NCBI RefSeq assembly: GCF_038181555.1 | Contig: NZ_JBBWUA010000008.1 | Span: forward strand, 1 to 64,000 | Length of the DNA stretch: 64,000 nucleotides | DNA from: Desulfitobacterium sp038181555 | GTDB taxonomy: Bacteria > Bacillota > Desulfitobacteriia > Desulfitobacteriales > Desulfitobacteriaceae | Direction: 5' to 3' | Part shown: positions 52,039-60,942 of the stretch, one piece after another | How positions within the stretch are numbered: position 1 is the stretch's first letter | How the letters are laid out: each line of letters begins with the position of its first letter | Notes under the pieces: generated by a model | What the model was told of the DNA's origin: nothing | Seen by the model: only the letters and a program-made list of their open reading frames with translations | Databases searched by the model: none | Program-made: the position numbers and the translations under genes

Positions 52039-52187
52039 ATCTCCATACTCCTCCCGTAGGGATTTATATCGGAATTATCTCTCCAAGGGCGAGATATTTG
52101 CCTTATATTATAGCAGACTGTTATTCATTCTCTTAGCAAATCATAACAAATCTATAAAAAAAGGCAACTAGAAATCTGACAAAAAAA

Positions 52188-52207
52188 GAAAAAAGGCTGA
52201 AAGCCTT
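52188..52207 (-). terminator. Intrinsic terminator of the TPR gene
   Basis: AAGGCT pairs with AGCCTT over a 3-base loop, nine bases past the TPR stop, followed on the minus strand by six T. Confidence 0.8.
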
Positions 52208-52215
52208 CTTATAAC

Positions 52216-53367
52216 CTATGCTAGTTTTAAGGATTTGTTATAGCAATCGACGGCTGCTTCATAATCAAAAAGGTGATCATAGATGTTACCGAGCAACGCC
52301 CATCCTTCCGAATGCTCTGGGTTGATTTTCAGTAAACGATAGAGAATTTCAATCCCGCTCTCCCAATTCCCTTTCTGGGCATAACAGACAGCTAGGTTAT
52401 ATAAAATTACCGGATTGGCTTGGGCTAAGTGAAGTGCTTCTTGATAATATTCCGTAGCTTTTCTGGTTCTTCCCAGCTGAACAAGGGTATACGCCATATT
52501 ATTGAGTAAAACGGGATCCTTCTGACATAAGCTTTGAGCACGTTCTTGTAGTTTTAGGGCTTCAATTGATTGACCTAGGTTTTGATAAACAGCCGCAAGA
52601 TTACATAAAGAATCATAATGAGCTGGATCATGTTTTAAAACCTGACGATATAAGCGAATTCCCTTTTTATGTTCATTAATTTGGATATAGCAATAGGCTA
52701 AACGCGCTTTGAGATCCGGATAATAATCGTAGCGAAGAGCTTTTTCAAAACTGTGAATAGCTTGGGACATCTGCTCTAATTGCAGATGAGCTTCGCCTTT
52801 CATTTCCCAATACAGAGAGTTATGGGGCTTCAGTTCGCAACAACCTTGGAAGCAGCATAAAGCTTCGTAAATTTCACCATGCAAGGAATAAATTGTTCCC
52901 AGACGGTAAATAGTTTCAGCCTTCTTCGGATTAGCACGAATTGCCTTGCTCAGAGCATCAACAGCTCCCTGCCAATCCTCCTTTTCCAGTAGACAATCCG
53001 CTTGTAACTCGAGGCATTCTGAACGCTCAGGTGCCGCAGCTAAGGCTTTATTCAAGCATACTAAGGCTTCTTGGATCAAGCCCTGACCCATATAACAGCG
53101 AGCCATTAAGTATTGAATTTCCCCCTCATGGCGGTCATACCTACCCCAGATTCGTTCTAAATAATCCCGAGCTTCTTGAAAGGCTTGCAGGTCAATAACA
53201 TGCTTAACCACCTCAAATTGGGGCTTCTCCGCATCTTGCTGCAACAGCACTAAACAATGTTCTAAGGATTTACTGTCGTTACCGCTAAATAGCCAAGGGG
53301 AATGCTTCAGTCGGTTAAGCCAAGAATACTCTCTTAGCGGTTTTTTCTCCGTAGCCAGAGGAAACAT
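52216..53367 (-). CDS. TPR repeat protein
   Basis: A protein of about 383 residues composed of nine or ten tetratricopeptide repeats with the usual Trp/Leu-Gly-Tyr-Ala-Pro pattern (for example LGTIYSLHGEIYEALCCF, AYCYIQINEHKKGIRLY, LAVCYAQKGNWESGIEIL). TPR arrays mediate protein contacts; there is no catalytic domain and no signal peptide. I start at the ATG at 53367, preceded by AAAGGAG, rather than a TTG 29 codons earlier. It is a single gene upstream of its own terminator. The partner is unknown. Confidence 0.88.
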   Translation of the reverse strand: MFPLATEKKPLREYSWLNRLKHSPWLFSGNDSKSLEHCLVLLQQDAEKPQFEVVKHVIDLQAFQEARDYLERIWGRYDRHEGEIQYLMARCYMGQGLIQEALVCLNKALAAAPERSECLELQADCLLEKEDWQGAVDALSKAIRANPKKAETIYRLGTIYSLHGEIYEALCCFQGCCELKPHNSLYWEMKGEAHLQLEQMSQAIHSFEKALRYDYYPDLKARLAYCYIQINEHKKGIRLYRQVLKHDPAHYDSLCNLAAVYQNLGQSIEALKLQERAQSLCQKDPVLLNNMAYTLVQLGRTRKATEYYQEALHLAQANPVILYNLAVCYAQKGNWESGIEILYRLLKINPEHSEGWALLGNIYDHLFDYEAAVDCYNKSLKLA

Positions 53368-53522
53368 AAGGCGTCGCTCCTTTACCTCGTTTTGAGTATA
53401 TTTCGAGCGACTGGAATTATTTTCCTTCTTTAAATTCCCTAAACCATCCGTCAAATCATGCCTTGAATACAGAGAATACCACGCAATCTTAGCTATTAGC
53501 CTTATGAATCGTGAAGATAAAG

Positions 53523-53545
53523 CAAAAAGCGCGTTATTCTAACGC
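53523..53545 (-). terminator. Intrinsic terminator of the Fur-family gene
   Basis: GCGTTA pairs with TAACGC over a 3-base loop and overlaps the stop codon, followed on the minus strand by GCTTTTTGC. Confidence 0.75.
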
Positions 53546-53995
53546 ACTCTTGCATTTATCGCAATAACCATAGAATTTAAGGTCATGGTCAATGACATGG
53601 TAACCATTGCGTTTCTCGATTTCAGCTTCTAAGGATTCCAGTAAATCCTCATCGAACTCAGATACCTCACCGCATCGCACACAAATTAAATGGTGGTGGT
53701 GATGCTCATCTTGTCGGTTAAATTCATAACGACTACGACCATCACCAAAATCGTTCTTCTGGAGAATTCCAAGCTCCGCAAGAAGATCTAAAGTCCGATA
53801 GACTGTGGCCAGTCCTATATCAGGATAGTTATTTTTAACCATCATGTAGGTATCCTCTGCACTCAGATGTTGATCCTCATGTTCTAAAAAGGCCTTCAAA
53901 ATGGTTTGTCTTTGCGGGGTTAATTTATAGGAATGATGACGTAAAAGATTACATATTTTCTGATACTCATCTTTGCGTTCTTCTAGATTAATCAC
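53534..53995 (-). CDS. Fur-family metalloregulator
   Basis: The protein has 153 residues. The winged helix (LTPQRQTILKAFLEH, then GLATVYRTLDLLAELG) is followed by the metal-binding dimer domain with HHHHHLICVRCG near 95-107 and YGYCDKCK near the C-terminus, giving two CxxC zinc sites. Iron (Fur), zinc (Zur) and peroxide (PerR) sensors share this layout and cannot be separated with certainty by eye. The start is GTG at 53995, after GGGGGAG with six bases; a longer frame runs into the rRNA methyltransferase gene. That gene ends 25 bases upstream. Confidence 0.9.
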   Translation of the reverse strand: MINLEERKDEYQKICNLLRHHSYKLTPQRQTILKAFLEHEDQHLSAEDTYMMVKNNYPDIGLATVYRTLDLLAELGILQKNDFGDGRSRYEFNRQDEHHHHHLICVRCGEVSEFDEDLLESLEAEIEKRNGYHVIDHDLKFYGYCDKCKSALE

Positions 53996-54020
53996 CGGCG
54001 TCTCCCCCATCATCTCTAAT

Positions 54021-55301
54021 TTAACCACGGTCAAAAACTTCGAAAGCAGCAAACTTCAGATAATCTGTTTCAGGACTCCCTAAGAGCACCGGATGATCCA
54101 CCCCGGCACGACGAACTTCAATGAGACGTAAGACCTTTTTGGCATCTACAGCCGCACTTTGTACCATCTCTAAGAACTTATCCATACTAAGATGGTGGGA
54201 GCAAGATGCAGTAATTAGAATTCCACCGGGGCGAACAAGCTTTAAGCCTTGCAAATTGATTTCTTTATAACCGCGGAGAGCACCTGCTAAGGCCTTGCGG
54301 TTCTTGGTAAAGGCAGGAGGATCCAAGATGACCACATCCCAGGAATTTCCCTCCTTAACTTGTTCTCGTAAATAGTCAAACACATTTGCTGTGACAAAAT
54401 CCGTGCGATGTAAAAAGCCATTTTGCAAAGCATTGTGTCTGGCCATTTCAATGGCTTTTGCCGAGATATCCACACTGGTTACTTTTTTAGCCCCAAATAG
54501 GCAAGCGTGAAGCATGAAGGAACCGGTATGGGAAAAACAATCCAAAACCTCTGCTCCATCCCAGAATGGGTTCTTAACTTCTTTCCCTCGCTGATCAAAG
54601 GGGGTACCATCTCTAAGTGTTATTCCGTGTTGCAACCCCCAGCCCTTCATCAATGGTTTAAGAGAGGCACGATTCTCCCTTTGATCAAAAAAATATCCGG
54701 TTTTTTGACCTTCAGCTACATCTACCGTAATTTTTAGGGAGTTTTCCACTACCGTGATTTGAGTGTCGAAGGCTTCGCCAATGAAGCCCGCTCTTTGCTC
54801 GAGCCCTTCTAATTCGCGTACAGATACATCGCTACGCTCATAGATACCGCGCGGGGTAAATACTTGTCTTAGGGCAGAATACAGCCACTCTCTTCTTTTG
54901 TCCATCCCTTTGGCAAGGATTTGCACGACCAGGATATCTTCATACTTATCCACGATCACTCCCGGCAGAAAATCCGCCTCACTATGGATGACTCGGCAGG
55001 AGCTGGCTTCGGGTAAGAGCTTTTGTCGTCTTGACCAGGCTTGCTTAACCCGCTGGAGAAACCATGCTTGATCGATCACCTCATCCTGATGATAAGAAAC
55101 TATCCGGACTGTGATTTGTGAGTCGGCGTTATAAAGCCCTTGGGCGAGAAAAAAGCCTGCATGATTATAGACTTGCACGAGATCCTCTTCATCGCTTGCC
55201 TCCCCTTCGATCCTTTGAATCTCGCTTTTATATATCCAAGGATGACCTTGTTCCAACCTTTTACGTCGATTGGCTACTAAAAAAACCTTTATATCTGTCA
55301 A
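54021..55301 (-). CDS. Class I rRNA large-subunit methyltransferase (RlmI/RlmK type)
   Basis: The protein has 426 residues. An N-terminal PUA domain (LEQGHPWIYKSEI near 15-27) is followed by a middle region and a Rossmann SAM-binding methyltransferase core: DCFSHTGSFMLHA near 265-277, VTSVDISAKAIEMA, and the catalytic VILDPPAFTKN. This fits RlmI-like enzymes that make 5-methylcytosine in 23S rRNA. The exact target nucleotide is not deducible. The start is TTG after an AGGGCGGA site. The Fur-family gene follows, probably in one operon. Confidence 0.88.
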   Translation of the reverse strand: MTDIKVFLVANRRKRLEQGHPWIYKSEIQRIEGEASDEEDLVQVYNHAGFFLAQGLYNADSQITVRIVSYHQDEVIDQAWFLQRVKQAWSRRQKLLPEASSCRVIHSEADFLPGVIVDKYEDILVVQILAKGMDKRREWLYSALRQVFTPRGIYERSDVSVRELEGLEQRAGFIGEAFDTQITVVENSLKITVDVAEGQKTGYFFDQRENRASLKPLMKGWGLQHGITLRDGTPFDQRGKEVKNPFWDGAEVLDCFSHTGSFMLHACLFGAKKVTSVDISAKAIEMARHNALQNGFLHRTDFVTANVFDYLREQVKEGNSWDVVILDPPAFTKNRKALAGALRGYKEINLQGLKLVRPGGILITASCSHHLSMDKFLEMVQSAAVDAKKVLRLIEVRRAGVDHPVLLGSPETDYLKFAAFEVFDRG

Positions 55302-55359
55302 TGGAGCGTCCGCCCTTTCTATCCCTCAGTATACTCTTTAAAATATAACGCGAAAATTA

Positions 55360-55386
55360 AAGAAAGGAAAGCTTTTCTGCTTTCCT
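55360..55386 (-). terminator. Intrinsic terminator of the YkuS-like gene
   Basis: AGGAAAGC pairs with GCTTTCCT over a 6-base loop, followed on the minus strand by TTCTTTAATTTT. It sits 20 bases past the stop. Confidence 0.8.
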
Positions 55387-55405
55387 CAAAGTAAATTTTA
55401 CTTGA

Positions 55406-55645
55406 TTAGGATAAACGGTCTCTTAAAATTTCCACGATTTCTTCGGCACTTCGTCCTGCCGCATGAATCACCGGCACCCGAAATTTTGCTTCGTCAGCCA
55501 AAATATCTGTCCCATCCCCTTTGACCACAATAGCACTCACATTTCTTAATACATCATCCTCTAAGGGCATGGTGTGGAATCCGGCCGTATGTAATTCCTG
55601 CAATACATTGGTGAGGCCATCTTCGACTGCAATTTTTTTATACAT
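55406..55645 (-). CDS. YkuS/UPF0180 family small protein
   Basis: A protein of about 79 residues of the UPF0180 family: MYKKIAVEDGLTNVLQEL, then a VSAIVVKGDGTDIL segment and a C-terminal EEIVEIL helix. Function is unknown; the family occurs in spore-forming Firmicutes. An ATG with GGAGG eight bases upstream is preferred over the adjacent GTG at 55648. It is a single gene with a clear terminator. Confidence 0.8.
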   Translation of the reverse strand: MYKKIAVEDGLTNVLQELHTAGFHTMPLEDDVLRNVSAIVVKGDGTDILADEAKFRVPVIHAAGRSAEEIVEILRDRLS

Positions 55646-55710
55646 CACATCAACCTCCTCACCATTATTCTTCCATAACTTTGACCAATCTATGCCGATG
55701 AAATTAATAA

Positions 55711-58038
55711 CTAAAATTCAAAAATATCAAGATAAACTTCTTCATAATTCGGTGAGACCTGAGGAACCTCGAGGACATAGCGAGGAGATGGGTCAGCCAA
55801 GAGGATCTCCACCTTACAGTGAACAATTCCTGGGGCGCTTATCTTCCATTGCAGGGCTCCTAAATGAGGTGGTGTTCGTTCTAAGATCAAGGAATAGGTC
55901 CCTTTATACTCCTTGCCCTCCAGAGAAATTTTACGAGGGAGCTTTGACACAGGTACAAAATCATCCATCTCGAGGATAGCGAAGGGCTTTTGACTTTCTA
56001 ACTTTATTTTCACGCTATAGGGTTCACGACTATATTTCATAGACATCTTGAAGTTCAAAATACGTTCACCCGTATCCGTAACGGAGACCCTCGCTTGCAA
56101 AGGAGCTGTTTCTGTGGGTATGGGTAATTCAAGAGTTCTACGGTCTATTCCCAGTCTCAATCCTTTTGCATCTAGCCCCTTTATTAAACTAGGGGGCAGG
56201 GTATCACTACCGGAGATTCCCAACTTCACAGCCTCCCCATCGCTCCAGATCGTTTGAACCCTAACTGGCTGGGGATGGGCTTTGCTATAGCTTGGGATTA
56301 AACCGGATCCGAGGATAATGCTAACCCCACCTATAAGGGCCGGAAGCCATAGTTTCTGAAGAATCTTTGCCCAAGGTCTTTTACCTTGCTCAATGACATA
56401 CAGTCCCCCTAATAGGACAGGTATAAAGAGCATTCCATAAAGTAAAATAAAGACGAGGGGATAGACATGGAGGGTTTCATAAAAACTGGACCATTGCTGA
56501 GAATTTAGTAATTCCCAATGAATTTTGTAAATAAAATAGGGGCCGATCAGCACCCAAATCATGCTGGGAAAATATCGAAATAGGTTAAAACAGATGAGCC
56601 AAAAGAGGAAAGGAAACGCCAAATCTATCCGGTAAAGCCCTAGCACAATCGTCAGAAGCAGGAGCATCACCGTTCCCACTAACCAATAAAGCCTTCCCTC
56701 CTTTGGTCTAGGTAATCTTCTCAGAATCCTGAAAGCGATAACCATCGTACACACAAGCAAAATAATTCTAAGAGCTAGAAACGCTTCAGGATAAGCTTGC
56801 CAAACAAACACTCTTCCTTTTGCGAGCTGCCAAAGCCACTCCCCTATTCCACTTATAAAGCTAACGAACACTGCAGCTAGGGGAATTCCTATCCCCATAA
56901 CCGTATATCCTTTAAAATCCCCACTATACAGTGGATCTTGTGTTCTCAAGCTCTGCACAATCGTGTAAATAGTAAAGAAAATGCCCATGACGAAAAGAAA
57001 TCTTAACCCTAGGGTCGGGATAATGAATAGATAAGAGCCCAATTGAAAGGGTAGATAATAGGCGTCCCAGCTCTTTTGTCCACTCCCAGTCACGGAAGCC
57101 AGTTCGACAAGCTTGGGTATTAATTGCCCCATGGTTTCTATGCTCTGGAGGGTGACTTTCTCAATGCGGTCCTCGGGGCGATGGTAATATCCATGAGCAC
57201 GTCCGGCGATTCCAAGCCCCAGAGCAGGAATGCTCTGATCTAAAAAAGGACTAAAATCACTATTGCCGCCTTGGGATCCTTCTCTGGTCATCACGGCAAA
57301 ATCTCGGCTTACATGGAAGGGAATTTGTTCTTGACGAGCAATACGCACCACCTGTTGAACCAATTCTGGAGGAGAGGAGGTTTTCCCGGCGATATCTATC
57401 TCTAAGGGGGCGCCCACCATGTCCACATTCAACATCCATTGGATAGCGGACATGTCACTCTGAGCAGCAAAATAACTTGAGCCGACCAGCCCACTTTCTT
57501 CCGCTCCAAAAAAGACAATCTGGTAACTCTTCTCGTGCTTTTCTTGCCCTAAAACCCTAGCGATTTCTAACAACACACCCACACCCGAAGCGTTATCAAC
57601 TGCTCCGGGTGCTGATACATCGGCACTATCATAATGTGCTCCGAGCAGGATGGTCTCTGGCTGCTCTCCCGGTAGTTCGGCAATTATATTGCGGCTACTG
57701 ATCACTTGTATTCTATTCTCAGGCACCAGGGGGTTATTAGGAACCACAATTTTGCTAAAAGGTTGCTCCCTTACCTTCCAACCCTGTTGCTCCAAAATAT
57801 AATATAAATATTGGGCAGCCTTCTGCTCATTTTTACTTCCGGCTGGTCGAGGACCGATATTTTCCGTCAAATGACGGATATGTTCATAGGCTTTATCTGC
57901 TGAAAACTCCGTTACCCCTCTACTTGGTATCGAAGCGACCTGCCCCGCTTCTGGTGATATGTTCTCCTTGACGGTTAATGAACAAAATACAAACAGGATT
58001 ATGAGTATCAAGAGAAAGCTATGTCTATTTTTTCTCAT
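55711..58038 (-). CDS. Membrane-anchored M28 family aminopeptidase
   Basis: A protein of about 775 residues. An N-terminal hydrophobic segment anchors or exports it. The zinc-peptidase domain (about 40-320) shows GAHYDSADVS with His and Asp, VDNASGVGVLLE, FFGAEESGLVGS with the Glu pair, NVDMVG, and HGYYHRPEDR. The rest has about seven to eight hydrophobic segments followed by a soluble beta-rich C-terminal domain. It is likely an extracytoplasmic aminopeptidase or carboxypeptidase resembling ER peptidases. I start at the ATG at 58038. It is divergent from the PLD-like gene. Confidence 0.88.
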   Translation of the reverse strand: MRKNRHSFLLILIILFVFCSLTVKENISPEAGQVASIPSRGVTEFSADKAYEHIRHLTENIGPRPAGSKNEQKAAQYLYYILEQQGWKVREQPFSKIVVPNNPLVPENRIQVISSRNIIAELPGEQPETILLGAHYDSADVSAPGAVDNASGVGVLLEIARVLGQEKHEKSYQIVFFGAEESGLVGSSYFAAQSDMSAIQWMLNVDMVGAPLEIDIAGKTSSPPELVQQVVRIARQEQIPFHVSRDFAVMTREGSQGGNSDFSPFLDQSIPALGLGIAGRAHGYYHRPEDRIEKVTLQSIETMGQLIPKLVELASVTGSGQKSWDAYYLPFQLGSYLFIIPTLGLRFLFVMGIFFTIYTIVQSLRTQDPLYSGDFKGYTVMGIGIPLAAVFVSFISGIGEWLWQLAKGRVFVWQAYPEAFLALRIILLVCTMVIAFRILRRLPRPKEGRLYWLVGTVMLLLLTIVLGLYRIDLAFPFLFWLICFNLFRYFPSMIWVLIGPYFIYKIHWELLNSQQWSSFYETLHVYPLVFILLYGMLFIPVLLGGLYVIEQGKRPWAKILQKLWLPALIGGVSIILGSGLIPSYSKAHPQPVRVQTIWSDGEAVKLGISGSDTLPPSLIKGLDAKGLRLGIDRRTLELPIPTETAPLQARVSVTDTGERILNFKMSMKYSREPYSVKIKLESQKPFAILEMDDFVPVSKLPRKISLEGKEYKGTYSLILERTPPHLGALQWKISAPGIVHCKVEILLADPSPRYVLEVPQVSPNYEEVYLDIFEF

Positions 58039-58126
58039 CAAGATCCTGCCCCTTTTCATTTCTATACTTGAGTATGTCTATGTGAAAAGGAGAAATTCTA
58101 TGCCAACCAGATTTTTTCAACTGGGC

Positions 58127-58141
58127 TCTTTATGCTATAAT
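58127..58141 (+). promoter_or_regulatory. Extended -10 promoter of the PLD-like gene
   Basis: TGCTATAAT (58133-58141) gives an extended -10, with a T-rich -35 region (TTTTCA) 16 bases upstream. It lies about 65 bases before the PLD-like start. Confidence 0.6.
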
Positions 58142-58205
58142 GTTATAGAAGAATTCATACAATTTGCGATGAGTGCTTTAGAATTATTTAGGAGTCGAAA
58201 AAGTT

Positions 58206-59261
58206 ATGAGGAATCGGTTTCTCCCCATCATCCTGATCCTTAGCCTTTTCCTTACAGGCTGCTCTATAAATATTAAGAACCTGTTTGTAAAAGAGAACGA
58301 TGCTCCCGTCTCCAATCTTGCCGCCGAAGCCTTGTATTTTGATGCTAGCAGTGCCCGTGCCAAAACCATAGAGCTTATTGATTCTGCCCAAAAGTCAATC
58401 TATATCGAACAAAAGATCTTCTCCGATGCAGCTCTCAAGGAATTAATCATCAAAAAAGCCACCAGCGGCATAGAAGTTCGCATTCTGCTCGACCAATTTG
58501 AAACACCGAATAAAGCGACCTTAAACGAGTTCAAAAGCCAGAACATATCTGTACAGTACTATCCGGCACGTAAAGGTCAAACAAATGAGGTCAAGTTTCT
58601 TATTGTGGACTTAAAGGAAGCTATCGTTTATTCATTTCCCTGGACCAGCGAGGGCTTTAAGACCCATAATCTTGCTGTTTCTTTAACGGGACGTTCCGTT
58701 GCGAAGCTAGCTAATGTGTTTAATCGCGATTGGATTTTTACTACGACCCTCTCCCTCGACCTTCCCCAAGAGACTGCTTTAGTGGAAGACAGTATTGTTG
58801 TGGCAGCCAATGTCAATGTCAAAGCTCAGATCCTTGATCATATCCAAAAAAGTGAGAAAACCATCTGGACCACTGTCTCACATGCGACAGATACCGAGAT
58901 TGTGAATGCCTTCATCGAGGCTGCCGCTAAGGGCCTAGATGTGAAATTGATCGTCGATTCTAATATCATGCCTAGCAGTTATCCTGAAACCTTGCTAAAA
59001 CTCCAAGACGCAGGAGTACAACTTCGTTATTACAATTCACAGGCTCAGCCTTCCTTGGATTTGAATTATGGTATATTCGATGGTAATACCTTTATCTTTA
59101 GTAGCTCTGGATGGGGGTACAAGGCCTTTGTTATGAACCATGAGCTCTCGATTACTGTTCCCTCCCCCACCGCCACTCAAGAATTGATCACTCAATTCGA
59201 TCAAGATTGGGGAAACAGCTCCCCTACCGTTCCCGCTCAGAATCCATCTAAAGAAGCCTAG
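58206..59261 (+). CDS. PLD-fold lipoprotein with degenerate HKD motifs
   Basis: The protein has 351 residues. A lipoprotein signal with lipobox LTGC at Cys19 directs it to the outer face of the membrane. Two phospholipase D-like halves follow. The first motif region reads EVKFLIVD, where Glu takes the place of the catalytic His (HxKxxxxD). The second reads LDLNYGIFDG, with His and Lys both replaced. Enzymatic activity is therefore doubtful, and a binding role is more likely. The start is ATG with a GGAG about 11 bases upstream. It ends at a bidirectional terminator. Confidence 0.85.
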   Translation: MRNRFLPIILILSLFLTGCSINIKNLFVKENDAPVSNLAAEALYFDASSARAKTIELIDSAQKSIYIEQKIFSDAALKELIIKKATSGIEVRILLDQFETPNKATLNEFKSQNISVQYYPARKGQTNEVKFLIVDLKEAIVYSFPWTSEGFKTHNLAVSLTGRSVAKLANVFNRDWIFTTTLSLDLPQETALVEDSIVVAANVNVKAQILDHIQKSEKTIWTTVSHATDTEIVNAFIEAAAKGLDVKLIVDSNIMPSSYPETLLKLQDAGVQLRYYNSQAQPSLDLNYGIFDGNTFIFSSSGWGYKAFVMNHELSITVPSPTATQELITQFDQDWGNSSPTVPAQNPSKEA

Positions 59262-59298
59262 GTTCAAAAAAATAGGCTAAAATGTCCCGTATTCCAAA

Positions 59299-59340
59299 AA
59301 GCAAGCCAGATAGGAGACCTCCTATTCTGGCTTGCTTTTT
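59299..59340. terminator. Bidirectional terminator between the PLD-like and phosphatase genes
   Basis: A stem of about 17 bp with one bulge (AAGCAAGCCAGA... with ...TCTGGCTTGCTT) has T-runs on both outer sides. The phosphatase stop codon lies inside it. Confidence 0.92.
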
Positions 59341-59984
59341 GTCGTGATACCGCTAGTAGATTTTATTTCGTCATCTAAATGAGAATGGTCAGCTATCACC
59401 AGGGGCTTGATATCACCATCATCATAGAACTCAAAAATATTCACAGCCGTATTATGTTGCCAAGGGACATCTTCCCATTGTTCTACCGGAATTCCCAATG
59501 CCTTCTTCACAATCAACTGCAGAGTCATACCATGAGTGACGATACAAAGTGTTTCCCCCGCATGGTGTCGGGCTAGCTCTTGAACAAGTAGCCAAGCTCT
59601 GTCGGTTACCTCCCACATGGTTTCCCCGCCAGGAATCTGGATCTGGTGAGGCCCTTTATCCCAAATCGCAAACAATTCCGGATAGAGCTTCCGCAAATCC
59701 CACCAGCTTTTACCCTCCCATTCTCCGAAGGACAATTCACGCAAACCGGGATGGAGCAAAACCTCCTGTAAACTCAGTTCCTGACGGATTTCGTCAGCCG
59801 TAGCTTGGGCGCGCGGCAAATCACTGGAATAGATTCTCGTAATTCCTTCCCCTTGCAGACGCTGTCCGAGCCTGCGTGCTTGTAATATCCCTTTTGTAGT
59901 AAGCGGTGAATCCAGTGCACCTTGAACGCGGCCTTCGATATTCCAGAGGGTCTCACCATGACGAGTAAAAATAATTTTAGTCAT
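59322..59984 (-). CDS. Histidine phosphatase family protein (GpmB/CobC-like)
   Basis: A protein of about 220 residues with the RHG phosphatase signature FTRHGETLWN near the start, a second conserved Arg in IYSSDLPRAQATA, Glu in LRELSFGEWEG, and the second catalytic His in VTHGMTLQ. Such enzymes hydrolyse phosphate esters by a phosphohistidine; the substrate (3-phosphoglycerate, alpha-ribazole phosphate or other) is open. I start at the ATG at 59984 after GGGGG. The frame extends eleven codons further without support. Confidence 0.88.
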   Translation of the reverse strand: MTKIIFTRHGETLWNIEGRVQGALDSPLTTKGILQARRLGQRLQGEGITRIYSSDLPRAQATADEIRQELSLQEVLLHPGLRELSFGEWEGKSWWDLRKLYPELFAIWDKGPHQIQIPGGETMWEVTDRAWLLVQELARHHAGETLCIVTHGMTLQLIVKKALGIPVEQWEDVPWQHNTAVNIFEFYDDGDIKPLVIADHSHLDDEIKSTSGITTKSKPE

Positions 59985-60035
59985 ACATCCCCCTAAAGAA
60001 TTTTTTAATTTAAGCAATAAGCAAAAAATCTAAAA

Positions 60036-60065
60036 TAAAAAACAATGGTAGGGAAAATCCCTACC
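60036..60065 (-). terminator. Intrinsic terminator of the probable 6S RNA
   Basis: GGTAGGG pairs with CCCTACC over a 5-base loop, followed on the minus strand by ATTGTTTTTT. Confidence 0.88.
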
Positions 60066-60240
60066 ATCCCCGCCTTGCCGTAAAACTCTAGGTTTCTGAC
60101 CCTGCTCTCGCAGGTGGGTACCCGGATAAATCTTTCCACCTTCCCCACGAAGTGGGGCCTGACGTACAGGATCCATCACGACAGCTCCCGTGTCATAAAT
60201 AGGATCAAAACCAAGATATTCTACGAACAACGCAGGATAC
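60036..60240 (-). ncRNA. ssrS: Probable 6S RNA
   Basis: The RNA would be about 200 nt and folds as one long irregular hairpin. The ends pair (AUCCUGC with GCGGGGAU). Further inside, GGUUU.GAUCC pairs with GGGUC..AAACC, and UCU pairs with AGA. A large central bubble contains the small hairpin CCUGC-GAGA-GCAGG on its 3' side, and the apex is CCCCAC-UUC-GUGGGG. This open-promoter-like architecture is that of 6S RNA, which binds sigma-70-type holoenzyme. An extended -10 lies upstream and a strong terminator downstream. I also recall this sequence style from clostridial 6S RNAs, but no covariance search was run. Confidence 0.75.
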
Positions 60241-60246
60241 ATTTTT

Positions 60247-60255
60247 ATTATAACA
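60247..60255 (-). promoter_or_regulatory. Extended -10 promoter of the probable 6S RNA
   Basis: The minus strand reads TGTTATAAT, an extended -10. The -35 region is weak. Transcription would begin near 60240. Confidence 0.65.
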
Positions 60256-60292
60256 CTTATGCTATAAAATACACCATGAAAGAGCTGGAAAA

Positions 60293-60790
60293 TCATCTTC
60301 GATAAAGCTTGTCTTCAATCTCAGCCAGGCGATCCTGCAGAAGAGCGATGGTCATTTCTTGAGTTCTTATTCTCCGACGTAGCCCATCCATAAGATGTTC
60401 TAACTCATAAATCTTTTCTTTAAATTCACCTTCGTCGGAATCCATAGTTGAAGTTGTAGGAAAATCTGGTTCTTGTGCAGGAGCGGGCTCTGGAGCAGAT
60501 TCGTAATCAGGTGCTGAAGAAAGTTGAGAGATTGGGGTAGAAATGTCCTCAGATTTTGCATCCGATTGCATCAATTTGAAAATTCCATAACGCGAATTGC
60601 GACCAGGATTGATTTCTAGCCAACCCTCAGCTGATAATGCCTCAAGGGCACGTTTCATCGTGCTACTGGCTGCTCCTGTCGCTCTTTGAATTTCGGAAAA
60701 GGCAATTTCAAATTCTTTTCCTTCATTTCTTTTCGACTGTTTCTCAAAAAATTCCTTAAATCGCTGATTCGTCTTATCTCTTAAGGCCAA
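60293..60790 (-). CDS. Winged-helix and coiled-coil protein of unknown function
   Basis: The protein has 165 residues. An N-terminal winged helix (about 25-70, with ATGAASSTMKRALEALSAEGW) is followed by an acidic Pro/Ser-rich linker and a C-terminal coiled coil (about 120-165, KIYELEHLMDGLRRRIR onward). It probably binds DNA as a dimer or oligomer. The start is TTG, eight bases after GGGGAG. It lies just upstream of the 6S RNA promoter; transcripts of the two may overlap at 60293. No family is recognised. Confidence 0.7.
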   Translation of the reverse strand: MALRDKTNQRFKEFFEKQSKRNEGKEFEIAFSEIQRATGAASSTMKRALEALSAEGWLEINPGRNSRYGIFKLMQSDAKSEDISTPISQLSSAPDYESAPEPAPAQEPDFPTTSTMDSDEGEFKEKIYELEHLMDGLRRRIRTQEMTIALLQDRLAEIEDKLYRR

Positions 60791-60942
60791 GAAACCATCT
60801 CCCCTGCCGGATGATCCGGTAATATCTTAACTCATTATAAACCTAAATTTTAGAAAAATCCAATTTCTTTAAACTTAACCCTTTTGAAGCATACTCCACC
60901 ATGCACACGCATAGATTCTATTAGTCAAAGGAGGTATGACCT

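Noticed and set aside
55521..55979. Plus-strand open frame of 152 codons
   Set aside because: It lies opposite the YkuS-like and M28 peptidase genes, which have clear family motifs, and has no ribosome binding site.
60030..60296. Minus-strand open frame of 88 codons
   Set aside because: It coincides with a highly structured RNA that has 6S-like architecture, its promoter falls inside the frame, and the frame runs through the terminator. There is no ribosome binding site at its start.
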